Assembly: GCF_943912825.1 (NCBI RefSeq)
Contig: NZ_CALTUX010000022.1
Coordinates: forward strand, 1 to 35,197
From: an uncultured Anaerococcus sp.
GTDB taxonomy: Bacteria > Bacillota > Clostridia > Tissierellales > Peptoniphilaceae
Direction: 5' to 3'
DNA length: 35,197 bases
Positions within the stretch are counted from its first letter, which is position 1; each line of letters opens with the position of its first letter. Shown here one piece after another: positions 17,149-23,665 of the stretch. The position numbers were made by a program, and so were the translations under genes. The notes under the pieces were generated by a model. The model was not told where the DNA came from. It ran no database searches and worked only from the letters and a program-made list of their open reading frames with translations.

Positions 17149-17152
17149 GTCT

Positions 17153-17959
17153 ATGATTAAATTAATAGCATCTGATATTGATGAAACAATAATAGATCAC
17201 GACCGCCTTGTCCCAGAAAGAAACAAAAAGGCCATAAAAGCAGCCCAAGAAAAGGGTGTGATAGTTATGCTTGCAACAGGCAGGGGCCCTTATGAGATAT
17301 TTGATATACCAGAACAAGCAGGAGTAATAGGAGATGACCGCTATGTCATATGCTGTAACGGCGCTGTTATCATGAATGTAAAGACCAAGGAGATAATAGA
17401 TGTCCTAGATATGGATTTTACCTATGCTAAGAGGATTTTTGACTATGCTTACAAGAACAAACTAACCTTTTACATTTACACCCTTGATAAAAAATACGGT
17501 ATAAATTTAAGTGATAAAACAATTTTTGCTGAAGAACATATCAATATAATAGAAGATGATAATATAGACTTCTTAGAAGGAGAAACCATCCTTAAGACTA
17601 TAATCAAAAACACCAATATGAATCAGCTTCAAGCCCTAGAGGTAGATATAGCAAGAATAACCGACTATAATCTTGAGATATCCTATTCATCAAATATGTA
17701 TATGGAAATAAATGCCAAAGGGGTAAATAAGGCAATTGCCCTCAAAAAAGTAGCCGATCACTATGATATAGATTTGAAAAATGTAATGGCAATTGGTGAT
17801 AATTACAACGACGTAGCCATGCTAGAAGAAGCAGGAGTAGCTGTAGCAGTTAAAAACGCTAGACTTCAAGTAAAGCAAAGCGCTGACTATGTAACCCAGG
17901 TAGATAATACCCAGGGTGCTGTAGGCGAGGCAATAGAAAACTTTGTATTAAACTTATAA
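17153..17959 (+). CDS. Cof-type HAD-IIB family phosphatase
   Basis: This 268-residue soluble phosphatase starts with the HAD motif I IASDIDET, with D8 the nucleophile and D10 the acid/base. Motif II is MLATGRGPYE, a C2-type cap fills the middle, a conserved lysine lies in GVNKAIAL, and motif IV is GDNYNDVAMLEEAG. It belongs to the Cof/YidA group, which dephosphorylates sugar phosphates or cofactor precursors with broad specificity. The exact substrate cannot be named. The ATG at 17153 was chosen over an upstream TTG at 17141, since the conserved domain begins with it. Confidence 0.93.
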   Translation: MIKLIASDIDETIIDHDRLVPERNKKAIKAAQEKGVIVMLATGRGPYEIFDIPEQAGVIGDDRYVICCNGAVIMNVKTKEIIDVLDMDFTYAKRIFDYAYKNKLTFYIYTLDKKYGINLSDKTIFAEEHINIIEDDNIDFLEGETILKTIIKNTNMNQLQALEVDIARITDYNLEISYSSNMYMEINAKGVNKAIALKKVADHYDIDLKNVMAIGDNYNDVAMLEEAGVAVAVKNARLQVKQSADYVTQVDNTQGAVGEAIENFVLNL

Positions 17960-17971
17960 ATTAGGAAATTT

Positions 17972-18003
17972 AAAAGAGTTTGGAAATAAATCCAAACTCT
18001 TTT
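17972..18003. terminator. Bidirectional intrinsic terminator
   Basis: A perfect 13-bp stem (17972-17984 / 17991-18003) with a 6-nt loop has A4 on one side and T4 on the other. It lies between the convergent HAD gene and the small membrane-protein gene, so it can serve both strands. Confidence 0.85.
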
Positions 18004-18004
18004 C

Positions 18005-18235
18005 TTATTCGTAAATTGATTTTTCTCCCCTATATACCCTATACAAGTATACCAAGCCTCCTATAAGTAGGATTGGCAAGATTAATGACAAGATTCCTGC
18101 AAAGATCTTGATTATCAAAATAAATATACCAATTACAAGACCTATCAATAAAATAGGTAGACCTAGGAATAAGCCTATAAGGGCAAATGCCAAACTCAAT
18201 ATTGTAATTAAAATTGTTAAAGTTGCACTTAACAT
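18005..18235 (-). CDS. Small hydrophobic membrane protein
   Basis: This 76-residue protein is almost wholly hydrophobic, with two or three membrane helices rich in Leu, Ile and Gly, and a short charged C-terminus (RVYRGEKSIYE). I recognise no family. It has a good AAGGAG ribosome binding site and a near-consensus promoter of its own, so it is a real monocistronic gene. The function is unknown. Confidence 0.75.
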   Translation of the reverse strand: MLSATLTILITILSLAFALIGLFLGLPILLIGLVIGIFILIIKIFAGILSLILPILLIGGLVYLYRVYRGEKSIYE

Positions 18236-18255
18236 ATCATTCTCCTTTTGATAAT

Positions 18256-18284
18256 ATTATACACAATCTTAATTTTAATTTCAA
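18256..18284 (-). promoter_or_regulatory. Sigma-A promoter for the small membrane protein
   Basis: On the minus strand, TTGAAA (18284-18279) and TATAAT (18261-18256) are spaced by 17 nt, about 20 nt upstream of the start codon. Confidence 0.75.
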
Positions 18285-18311
18285 GATTCTTAAAAATAAA
18301 ATTTCTCAAAT

Positions 18312-18341
18312 AAAAAATCAGGACAAGCTTTCCTTGCCCTG
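18312..18341 (-). terminator. Intrinsic terminator after ferritin
   Basis: On the minus strand, a 9-bp stem (arms 18341-18333 and 18327-18319, one G-U pair) with a 5-nt loop is followed by ATTTTTTA. It starts about 14 nt after the ferritin stop. Confidence 0.85.
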
Positions 18342-18354
18342 CTTATATTTATTA

Positions 18355-18834
18355 TTAACCTCTAGCAAACATTTGACCATCAAGGATGTATAGTGCTCCC
18401 CAATTGTCTTTTGCTCTTTCAAGTTTTGTAACGATTTTAGAAACAGAATCTACTTCTTCAACTTGTTCATCGATGAAGGCTTGGATGAATGAAAATACTC
18501 TTAAATCTTCATCTTTACTTACTTCAGCTATTTCATGAATTCTTCTTGTAACTTCTTTTTCATGAGCTAGAGCTGCTTTAAATACGTCAAGTAAGCTTTC
18601 ATAGTCATATTGTGGCTCTGGGATGGCTTTGTATCTTACATCGTAACCAACTTCTTGTAGGAAGTGTTTCATTTTTTCGCCGTGTTCGATTTCTTCAGCT
18701 ACTTGGTGGTCAAACCAATGTGTGAATCCATCCATCTCAAGTCTATCTGTATATGCAGCCATTGCCTTATATACATATGCTGACTCATACTCAAAGTTCA
18801 TTTGTTCATTTAATAATTCTAGTGCTTTACTCAT
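18355..18834 (-). CDS. ftnA: Ferritin (FtnA-type iron-storage protein)
   Basis: This 159-residue four-helix bundle has the non-haem ferritin pattern LLNEQMNFEYESAYVY (ligand E15), HQVAEEIEHGEKM (E48, H51) and FIDEQVEEVDSV near residues 127-138. It oxidises Fe2+ at the ferroxidase site and stores iron in a 24-mer shell. It would protect an anaerobe from iron-driven oxidative damage. The start overlaps the end of the 101-residue gene by 8 bp, so the two are co-translated. Confidence 0.95.
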   Translation of the reverse strand: MSKALELLNEQMNFEYESAYVYKAMAAYTDRLEMDGFTHWFDHQVAEEIEHGEKMKHFLQEVGYDVRYKAIPEPQYDYESLLDVFKAALAHEKEVTRRIHEIAEVSKDEDLRVFSFIQAFIDEQVEEVDSVSKIVTKLERAKDNWGALYILDGQMFARG

Positions 18835-19132
18835 TTATTCTTCCTTTCTCTAGATAATCTTCATAAGATATATATACCCCATATATCTTAAAATCCTTAT
18901 CTAAAATCTCCTTTATTACTTTTGTTGTGTCTTTGGAGTAAATCTTTACTGTGAAAGTCTTATCCTTAACCATAAATTCATCGCTAGGTAAAATCCCCTT
19001 ATTTTTAAGCACACTTAAAATATCCATCGCATCCTTCCTGGTAAATAAGCTATCAAGTTGGAAACTATATGGATAAATCGTGTCTGCGTCAGTATTTGGA
19101 TTTATTTTTTTGATTAATAATAAGTCATCCAT
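18827..19132 (-). CDS. Hypothetical protein coupled to ferritin
   Basis: This 101-residue protein is soluble, charged and without cysteines or an obvious metal motif. I do not recognise the family. The pattern alternates short helices and strands (FTRKDAMDILSVLKNKGIL, then FTVKIYSKDTTKVIKEILD), a small alpha/beta fold. A GGAGAG site precedes the ATG. It overlaps the ferritin start, so its product is made together with ferritin. A role in iron handling is only a guess from this coupling. Confidence 0.75.
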   Translation of the reverse strand: MDDLLLIKKINPNTDADTIYPYSFQLDSLFTRKDAMDILSVLKNKGILPSDEFMVKDKTFTVKIYSKDTTKVIKEILDKDFKIYGVYISYEDYLEKGRINE

Positions 19133-19184
19133 AGCTCTCTCCTATTCTATATTTACCCTAAATAATAAAAACTTAACAAGAATT

Positions 19185-19802
19185 TTATTTTTCCTCTGCT
19201 TCTCTTTTAGAAAAAATACAGCCGCAATACTCTTGTCTGTAAATATCATATTCTTTTGAAAGCTCTATAGACCTCTTATAGCCATCCTTCTTCTTAAAAT
19301 CAGCATAAAGATATTTAATACCCAGATCACTTTCAAGCTTTTCTCCAATCTCATTAAGCCATTGGGCATTTTTGTAAGGAGATATGGAAAGACTAGTTGT
19401 AAAATACTCATAGCCCATGTCTTTTGCATAGCGGGCAGTCTTATCAAGCCTAAGCTCATAGCAAGCATAGCAAGCATCCCCAAACTCCCTATCATCCTTT
19501 CTCTTTTCTGCCACAAACTTAAAATCTTCCATATCATTGGCAGGAATAATAACTTGGCCAGTAAAATTAGACTTCTCTGCCACCTTTTCTAAATTCGCAG
19601 CCCTCTTATCAAGCTCAGCCCTTGGATAGATCATTGGATTATAAAAATATAAGTCCATATCAAAATGATCCCTAAGTCTTTCAATAACTTGGGTAGAACA
19701 AGGCCCACAACAAACCTGAAGCAAAAGCCTAGGCCTCTTGCCCTCCTCATCAATCTTTTTAATTATATCCTCCATGACCCTGTCATAGTTAATCTTATTC
19801 AT
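19185..19802 (-). CDS. queH: Epoxyqueuosine reductase QueH
   Basis: This 205-residue protein of the former DUF208 family performs the last step of queuosine synthesis, reducing epoxyqueuosine in tRNA. The iron-sulfur/iron ligands are all visible: CCGPCS (C31, C32, C35), DACYACYELR (C111, C114) and EYCGC (C193, C195). The start is the ATG at 19802, which has GAGGTG 6 nt ahead. The GTG at 19811 lies inside that ribosome binding site. The gene stands apart with its own leader. No other queuosine gene is in the window. Confidence 0.94.
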   Translation of the reverse strand: MNKINYDRVMEDIIKKIDEEGKRPRLLLQVCCGPCSTQVIERLRDHFDMDLYFYNPMIYPRAELDKRAANLEKVAEKSNFTGQVIIPANDMEDFKFVAEKRKDDREFGDACYACYELRLDKTARYAKDMGYEYFTTSLSISPYKNAQWLNEIGEKLESDLGIKYLYADFKKKDGYKRSIELSKEYDIYRQEYCGCIFSKREAEEK

Positions 19803-19973
19803 ATTTTTCACCTCTATTTATAAGTAATATTTTAATACTTACTATTTAATTTTACTAAAATTTGGGCAAATAGAAAGGCTTTGATAAAAATTTAAAATAG
19901 GTTAAGCTTTAAGTTTATAAGTGAATGGTTTATAATTAAATTAGAAATATGATAAACAATATTTTTATTAAAT

Positions 19974-20002
19974 TTGACAATTTTAAACTAGTAAACTATA
20001 AT
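19974..20002 (+). promoter_or_regulatory. Perfect consensus sigma-A promoter for the small RNA/Abi locus
   Basis: TTGACA (19974-19979) and TATAAT (19997-20002) are exact consensus boxes with the ideal 17-nt spacer. It is one of the two strongest promoters in the window, with the rplM promoter. Transcription should begin near 20009. Confidence 0.9.
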
Positions 20003-20008
20003 GAAAAT

Positions 20009-20082
20009 ATAAAGATACAATGGTCGCGCGAAAGCGGACTGCAAGCTCCCTATCACATTATAGTGGTAGGGAATTTTGTTTT
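20009..20082 (+). ncRNA. Small structured RNA upstream of the Abi_2 gene (candidate AbiF-type RNA antitoxin)
   Basis: The predicted transcript is about 74 nt. The 5' hairpin pairs 23-25 with 37-39 and 27-29 with 34-36 (20000 numbering), with a bulged G26 and a GAAA tetraloop (30-33). A short linker (GCAAGC, 20041-20046) leads to the 3' terminator hairpin. No start codon with a ribosome binding site lies in it. From memory, a conserved RNA motif (abiF) is known upstream of Abi_2 genes. The promoter, RNA, terminator, toxin order matches type III toxin-antitoxin loci. Unlike ToxIN there are no tandem repeats; it would be a single folded unit. Confidence 0.75.
20047..20082 (+). terminator. Leaky intrinsic terminator between the small RNA and the abi gene
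   Basis: A 10-bp stem (20047-20056 / 20063-20072, one U-G pair) with a 6-nt loop is followed by ATTTTGTTTT. It ends 11 nt before the abi start codon. Read-through would give low toxin and high RNA. Confidence 0.85.
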
Positions 20083-20093
20083 AGAGGATAAAA

Positions 20094-21050
20094 ATGAATA
20101 ATATAATTCCTGACAAACCATTTAAAGATTTAAATGAACTACTTGATATACTAAGAAGCAGAAATTTAATAATAGAAGATGAGGAAAAAGCTAAAGATAT
20201 TTTACTTACCTTTTCATATTATGACTTAATAAATGGATATAAAGATCTATTTATGGTTAATGATACTTTTAAAGATGGTATCTCACTATCATACTTAAAC
20301 TTATTTGCTATGTTCGATAGGACGCTTCAAAACACATTATTTCAATATAGTGTCCTCGTTGAAACTTCGTTTAAAACAGCCCTATCCTATGTAATCTCAA
20401 AAAAATATGGTGTATTCGAGGAAGAATATCTAAATAAAGATAATTATATCAGATCAAATAATAGTAAAACAAAAAAACTATTAGAAGAAATAAAGAACAT
20501 TTATAAACAACCCTACCGTTGGATGAATCAGCCAACCAAACATTATAGAAAAACAAAAAACCATATTCCTCCATGGATATTATTTAAGAATATAAGCTTT
20601 GATCAATCGATAAAGCTATACGAAATACTAATTCCAGAAGATAAAAAAGATGTATGCAAAATCATGCTTGATATAGATACAGATATCGAAAAACAGAAAG
20701 AGCTTCTACAGATAACACTTAATCTGGTTAGAAGATTTAGAAATAAAATAGCACATAATTTAAAATTTATATCTTACTTAGACCCTACTTACTCTATTAA
20801 TAAAAGTCTCATAAAATCTAGTAAATATAAAAAATTATTCGACAAATCTTCATATAACAATGTATATTCTATGATAATATCACTCAACATACTTATCAAA
20901 AACACAATGATAAAATCTCAATTAAACAGCTCTATAGTTATTTTAATGGATACATTTAAGAGCTACAATATTATTGAATATTATTGTAATAAAACTGGTA
21001 TTCCAACTGATTTTAAAGATAAAGTAAAGACTATAAATAAAGCCTTTTAA
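20094..21050 (+). CDS. Abi_2 (AbiF/AbiD-type) abortive-infection HEPN protein
   Basis: This 318-residue protein has the Abi_2 pattern. An N-terminal region holds LTFSYYDLINGYKDLF (~38-53), as in the usual NYYRLSGYW motif, and IPPWILFKNISFDQSIKLYE (158-177) is the family's PPWVLFE-type block. Then comes the HEPN ribonuclease motif Rx4H in RRFRNKIAHN (R216, H221). HEPN proteins of this type cut RNA and stop growth during phage infection. AGAGGA lies 5 nt before the ATG. It sits directly behind a folded RNA and its terminator, and its base content (many ATA, AAA and AAT codons) is more AT-rich than its neighbours, which suggests transfer. An RNA antitoxin role for the upstream RNA is inferred. 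Confidence 0.88.
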   Translation: MNNIIPDKPFKDLNELLDILRSRNLIIEDEEKAKDILLTFSYYDLINGYKDLFMVNDTFKDGISLSYLNLFAMFDRTLQNTLFQYSVLVETSFKTALSYVISKKYGVFEEEYLNKDNYIRSNNSKTKKLLEEIKNIYKQPYRWMNQPTKHYRKTKNHIPPWILFKNISFDQSIKLYEILIPEDKKDVCKIMLDIDTDIEKQKELLQITLNLVRRFRNKIAHNLKFISYLDPTYSINKSLIKSSKYKKLFDKSSYNNVYSMIISLNILIKNTMIKSQLNSSIVILMDTFKSYNIIEYYCNKTGIPTDFKDKVKTINKAF

Positions 21051-21136
21051 TATTCCCCTAAAAAATAGCATTAATAAATAAAATTTTGTTAAAAAACAAC
21101 TATTCCAATTTTTTAAATCTAAATCATTACACATAA

Positions 21137-21167
21137 AAACCGCAAGAACATAGGATTCTTGCGGTTT
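21137..21167. terminator. Intrinsic terminator of rplM-rpsI (bidirectional)
   Basis: A perfect 12-bp stem (21137-21148 / 21156-21167) with a 7-nt loop is followed on the minus strand by a T run. It lies 16 nt after rpsI and also faces the convergent abi gene. Confidence 0.9.
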
Positions 21168-21183
21168 GTTGTATATAAAATTC

Positions 21184-21576
21184 TTATCTCTTTGAGAATT
21201 GTGAAGATTTTCTTGCCTTTTTAAGACCGGCTTTCTTTCTTTCTTTCTTACGTGAATCACGTGTTAAGAAGCCTGCTCTTTTTAGGGCTATTCTATAGTC
21301 AGGGTTTGCTTCAAGAAGTGCTCTTGCTATAGCATGTCTTATAGCTCCTGCTTGACCATTGTATCCACCACCATTTACATTAACTCTTATATCATAGCTT
21401 GTAAGATTTTCTGTTAATGCAAGTGGAGATCTTGCTATAATTCTTAGAGATTCAAAGTTGAAATATTCGTCTAAGTCTCTGCCGTTTACTAGGATGTTAC
21501 CAGAACCTGGTACCATTGTTACTCTTGCAACAGAGGTTTTTCTTCTACCTGTTGATTGAATTATATTTTCTGCCAT
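21184..21576 (-). CDS. rpsI: 30S ribosomal protein S9
   Basis: This 130-residue protein shows the S9 pattern: GRRKTSVARVTMVPGSGNI at the N-terminus, NGGGYNGQAGAIRHAIARAL in the middle, and the basic C-terminal tail ending KKARKSSQFSKR that reaches the P-site tRNA. It lies 10 bp after rplM, the usual L13-S9 operon, and shares its leader. Confidence 0.98.
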   Translation of the reverse strand: MAENIIQSTGRRKTSVARVTMVPGSGNILVNGRDLDEYFNFESLRIIARSPLALTENLTSYDIRVNVNGGGYNGQAGAIRHAIARALLEANPDYRIALKRAGFLTRDSRKKERKKAGLKKARKSSQFSKR

Positions 21577-21586
21577 ATTTTACTCC

Positions 21587-22027
21587 TTACTTTAGATCCA
21601 AAGTTTCTGGGAATTGTGCTTCGTGACCATGTTCGCTTCCTGCATATACTCTTAGTTTCTTAGCCATTGCACGACCAAGTTTGTTGTGTGGAAGCATGCC
21701 TACGATTGCGTGTTCTACAATTCTTTCTGGGTAAGTATTCTTCATGTCTTTGAATTTTGTAATTTTAAGACCTGATGAATATCCAGAATATCTCTTGTAT
21801 TCTTTTTGATCTTCTTTGTTTCCTGTAAGAACTACCTTGTCTGCGTTTATTACGATTACGTAATCTCCAGTATCAAAGTGTGGAGTAAAGGTTGGTTTGT
21901 TCTTTCCTCTTAGTATTGCTGCAACTTGGCTAGCTAATCTACCTAGCACCATGCCTTCAGCATCAACAACATACCATTTTCTTTCGATGTTTGATGGGCT
22001 TGCAGTCCATGTCTTTTGATATTTCAT
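21587..22027 (-). CDS. rplM: 50S ribosomal protein L13
   Basis: This 146-residue protein has the L13 features WYVVDAEGMVLGRLAS, FTPHFDTGDYVIVINADKV, and AIVGMLPHNKLGRAMAKKLRVYAGSEHGHEAQ (split motif near 107-138). It is an early-assembly protein of the large subunit. GGAGGA lies just ahead of the ATG. It is preceded by a ~135-nt folded leader, the likely site of autoregulation by L13. Confidence 0.98.
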   Translation of the reverse strand: MKYQKTWTASPSNIERKWYVVDAEGMVLGRLASQVAAILRGKNKPTFTPHFDTGDYVIVINADKVVLTGNKEDQKEYKRYSGYSSGLKITKFKDMKNTYPERIVEHAIVGMLPHNKLGRAMAKKLRVYAGSEHGHEAQFPETLDLK

Positions 22028-22163
22028 TCATTCCTCCTGTGTATTTTTCGGCTACTTGCATTTAGACACCGCCCAAATAGCTAGCGGCTGTACTCGTCCT
22101 GGCATTTGTCTATCGCTTCCAGGATAAGCGACTTACTCGAACTTCAAAGAGGTCTGAGTCGAC
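22028..22163 (-). ncRNA. L13-type ribosomal protein leader (5' UTR regulatory RNA)
   Basis: The leader between promoter and rplM is long and richer in GC than nearby spacers. On the minus strand it forms a hairpin (arms 22131-22126 and 22118-22113). Its loop (22124-22119) is complementary over 6 nt to 22102-22097, which would make a pseudoknot. Position and size fit the known L13 leader of Firmicutes; I could not compare it with a covariance model. Confidence 0.65.
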
Positions 22164-22169
22164 TGATAT

Positions 22170-22198
22170 ATAATACTCTTTTCTTGCTATTTTGTCAA
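22170..22198 (-). promoter_or_regulatory. Sigma-A promoter of rplM-rpsI
   Basis: On the minus strand, TTGACA (22198-22193) and TATTAT (22175-22170) are separated by 17 nt. The -35 lies only 7 nt from the trkH stop codon. Confidence 0.88.
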
Positions 22199-22204
22199 CA
22201 TCTT

Positions 22205-23665
22205 TTACTTGTTTCTGATGTTTTTGTAGGTAAAAGGTGAAAATATTATTAGCATCGGATAAATCTCAAGTCTACCAAATAGCATGGCAAGGGTTAGGGT
22301 TATCTTTGATAAATCACTCAATGCCGCAAAGGATGTTATTGGGCCAAAATCCCTAAGACCTGGGCCTACGTTGTTAAAGGTTGTGGCTACTGACGCAAAG
22401 GATGCCTCAAAATCTTCTATTTCTATACTTACTATAAACATAAATAGGACAAATAAAAGTATATAGATTACCAGATACTTATTTATAGATTCCTCTAGGT
22501 CTTCGTCAATTTTCTTGCCATCCATCTTATTTACTATGACCCTCCTAGGGTTTATTACCTTTCTTACTTGGTTGATGGATGATTTTACAAGGATTACAAG
22601 TCTTGATACCTTAAAGCCACCTGCAGTTGACCCAGCAGATGCCCCTATCAGCATTAATAAGACTATCAAGTTTCTTGAGAAAAATGGCCAGGCTCCATAG
22701 TCTACCGACACATAACCTGTCGTTGTAATTATCGATGATACGGTAAAGATGGATTGAACTCCAGAATATACTGGGTCACCATAAAGGTCTTTTATATTTA
22801 TAAATATAAGTCCTGAAGCCACTGCAATTATTCCCAAATACCAGTAGAGCTCTTCTGATTTAAAACTATCTCTTGCTGACCTTATCAAGGCGAAATAATA
22901 TAAGTTGAAATTAACCCCAAACAAAATCATAGCAATGGTTAGGACAATTTCTATATATCTTGAATCATAGTAGCCTATTGATAGGCCCTTATTGCCAAAG
23001 CCACCAGTTCCAGCAGCTCCCATGGCATAGATTAAAGAATCAAATAGGTTCATCCCTCCAAAGAGCAAAAATATTACCGTAACACCAGTCATGGCCAAAT
23101 AAATTATATAGAGGACCCTGGCTGTTTGGCTTAGCTTTGGTGTAATCTTACCAAAGGATGGGCCTGGCATTTCTTGCCTTAAAAGCGATGCTGACTCGGT
23201 ATTTGTCTTTGGCAATATAGCCAAGGTAAAAACAAGTATTCCCATACCACCGATAAGGTGGGATAGGCTTCGCCAAAATATTATAGAATGGGGAAGTCTT
23301 TCCACATCTAGGGCCACCGATGCCCCGCAGGTTGTAAAACCACTTGCCATTTCAAAGATGGCATCTACTATAGAGTGATAATTTGTAGGCTTGAGGTAAA
23401 GAGGAATGGACCCTATTACTGAAAATATTATCCAACAAAAGGCAGTTATAAACATGGCCTCTCTTGTGTAGATATGCCCCTTATCATCCCCTAATTTTAC
23501 AAGGATAGATCCTGTTATTAATGAAAATATTATCGGTATTATGAAATTAAGCTTATCTCTTAGGCTCTCATTGTAAATAAAGGCTACCAATAAGGGAATT
23601 GCCATCAAAAGGGCCAAGACTTGGAGGAGCCTGCCTAGGAGGTGGTTAATTATCTTAAGATTCAT
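22205..23665 (-). CDS. trkH: TrkH/KtrB-family potassium uptake channel subunit
   Basis: This 486-residue membrane protein has the four M1-P-M2 repeats of the Trk/Ktr family. Selectivity-filter-like loops are visible as GFTTCGASV, GTGGFGNKG, TTTGYVSVD and TFNNVGPGL. It forms the K+ pathway gated by the cytosolic TrkA ring. It overlaps the trkA stop by 4 bp. Whether it is strictly TrkH or KtrB is uncertain; the double-RCK TrkA partner favours Trk. Confidence 0.94.
   Translation of the reverse strand: MNLKIINHLLGRLLQVLALLMAIPLLVAFIYNESLRDKLNFIIPIIFSLITGSILVKLGDDKGHIYTREAMFITAFCWIIFSVIGSIPLYLKPTNYHSIVDAIFEMASGFTTCGASVALDVERLPHSIIFWRSLSHLIGGMGILVFTLAILPKTNTESASLLRQEMPGPSFGKITPKLSQTARVLYIIYLAMTGVTVIFLLFGGMNLFDSLIYAMGAAGTGGFGNKGLSIGYYDSRYIEIVLTIAMILFGVNFNLYYFALIRSARDSFKSEELYWYLGIIAVASGLIFINIKDLYGDPVYSGVQSIFTVSSIITTTGYVSVDYGAWPFFSRNLIVLLMLIGASAGSTAGGFKVSRLVILVKSSINQVRKVINPRRVIVNKMDGKKIDEDLEESINKYLVIYILLFVLFMFIVSIEIEDFEASFASVATTFNNVGPGLRDFGPITSFAALSDLSKITLTLAMLFGRLEIYPMLIIFSPFTYKNIRNK

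Noticed and set aside
19822..19842. AT-rich inverted repeat (TAAGTA...TACTTA) upstream of queH
   Set aside because: It is short and nearly all A-T, as expected by chance in this base composition. An operator role cannot be supported.
20009..20082. Small RNA read as a CRISPR repeat or a type III antitoxin repeat array
   Set aside because: There is no direct repetition in or around it. It is a single folded unit ending in a terminator.
20943..21260. Minus-strand open frame of 105 residues overlapping the ends of abi and rpsI
   Set aside because: It runs through the strong rpsI terminator and two well-supported genes, has no ribosome binding site and no family-like sequence.
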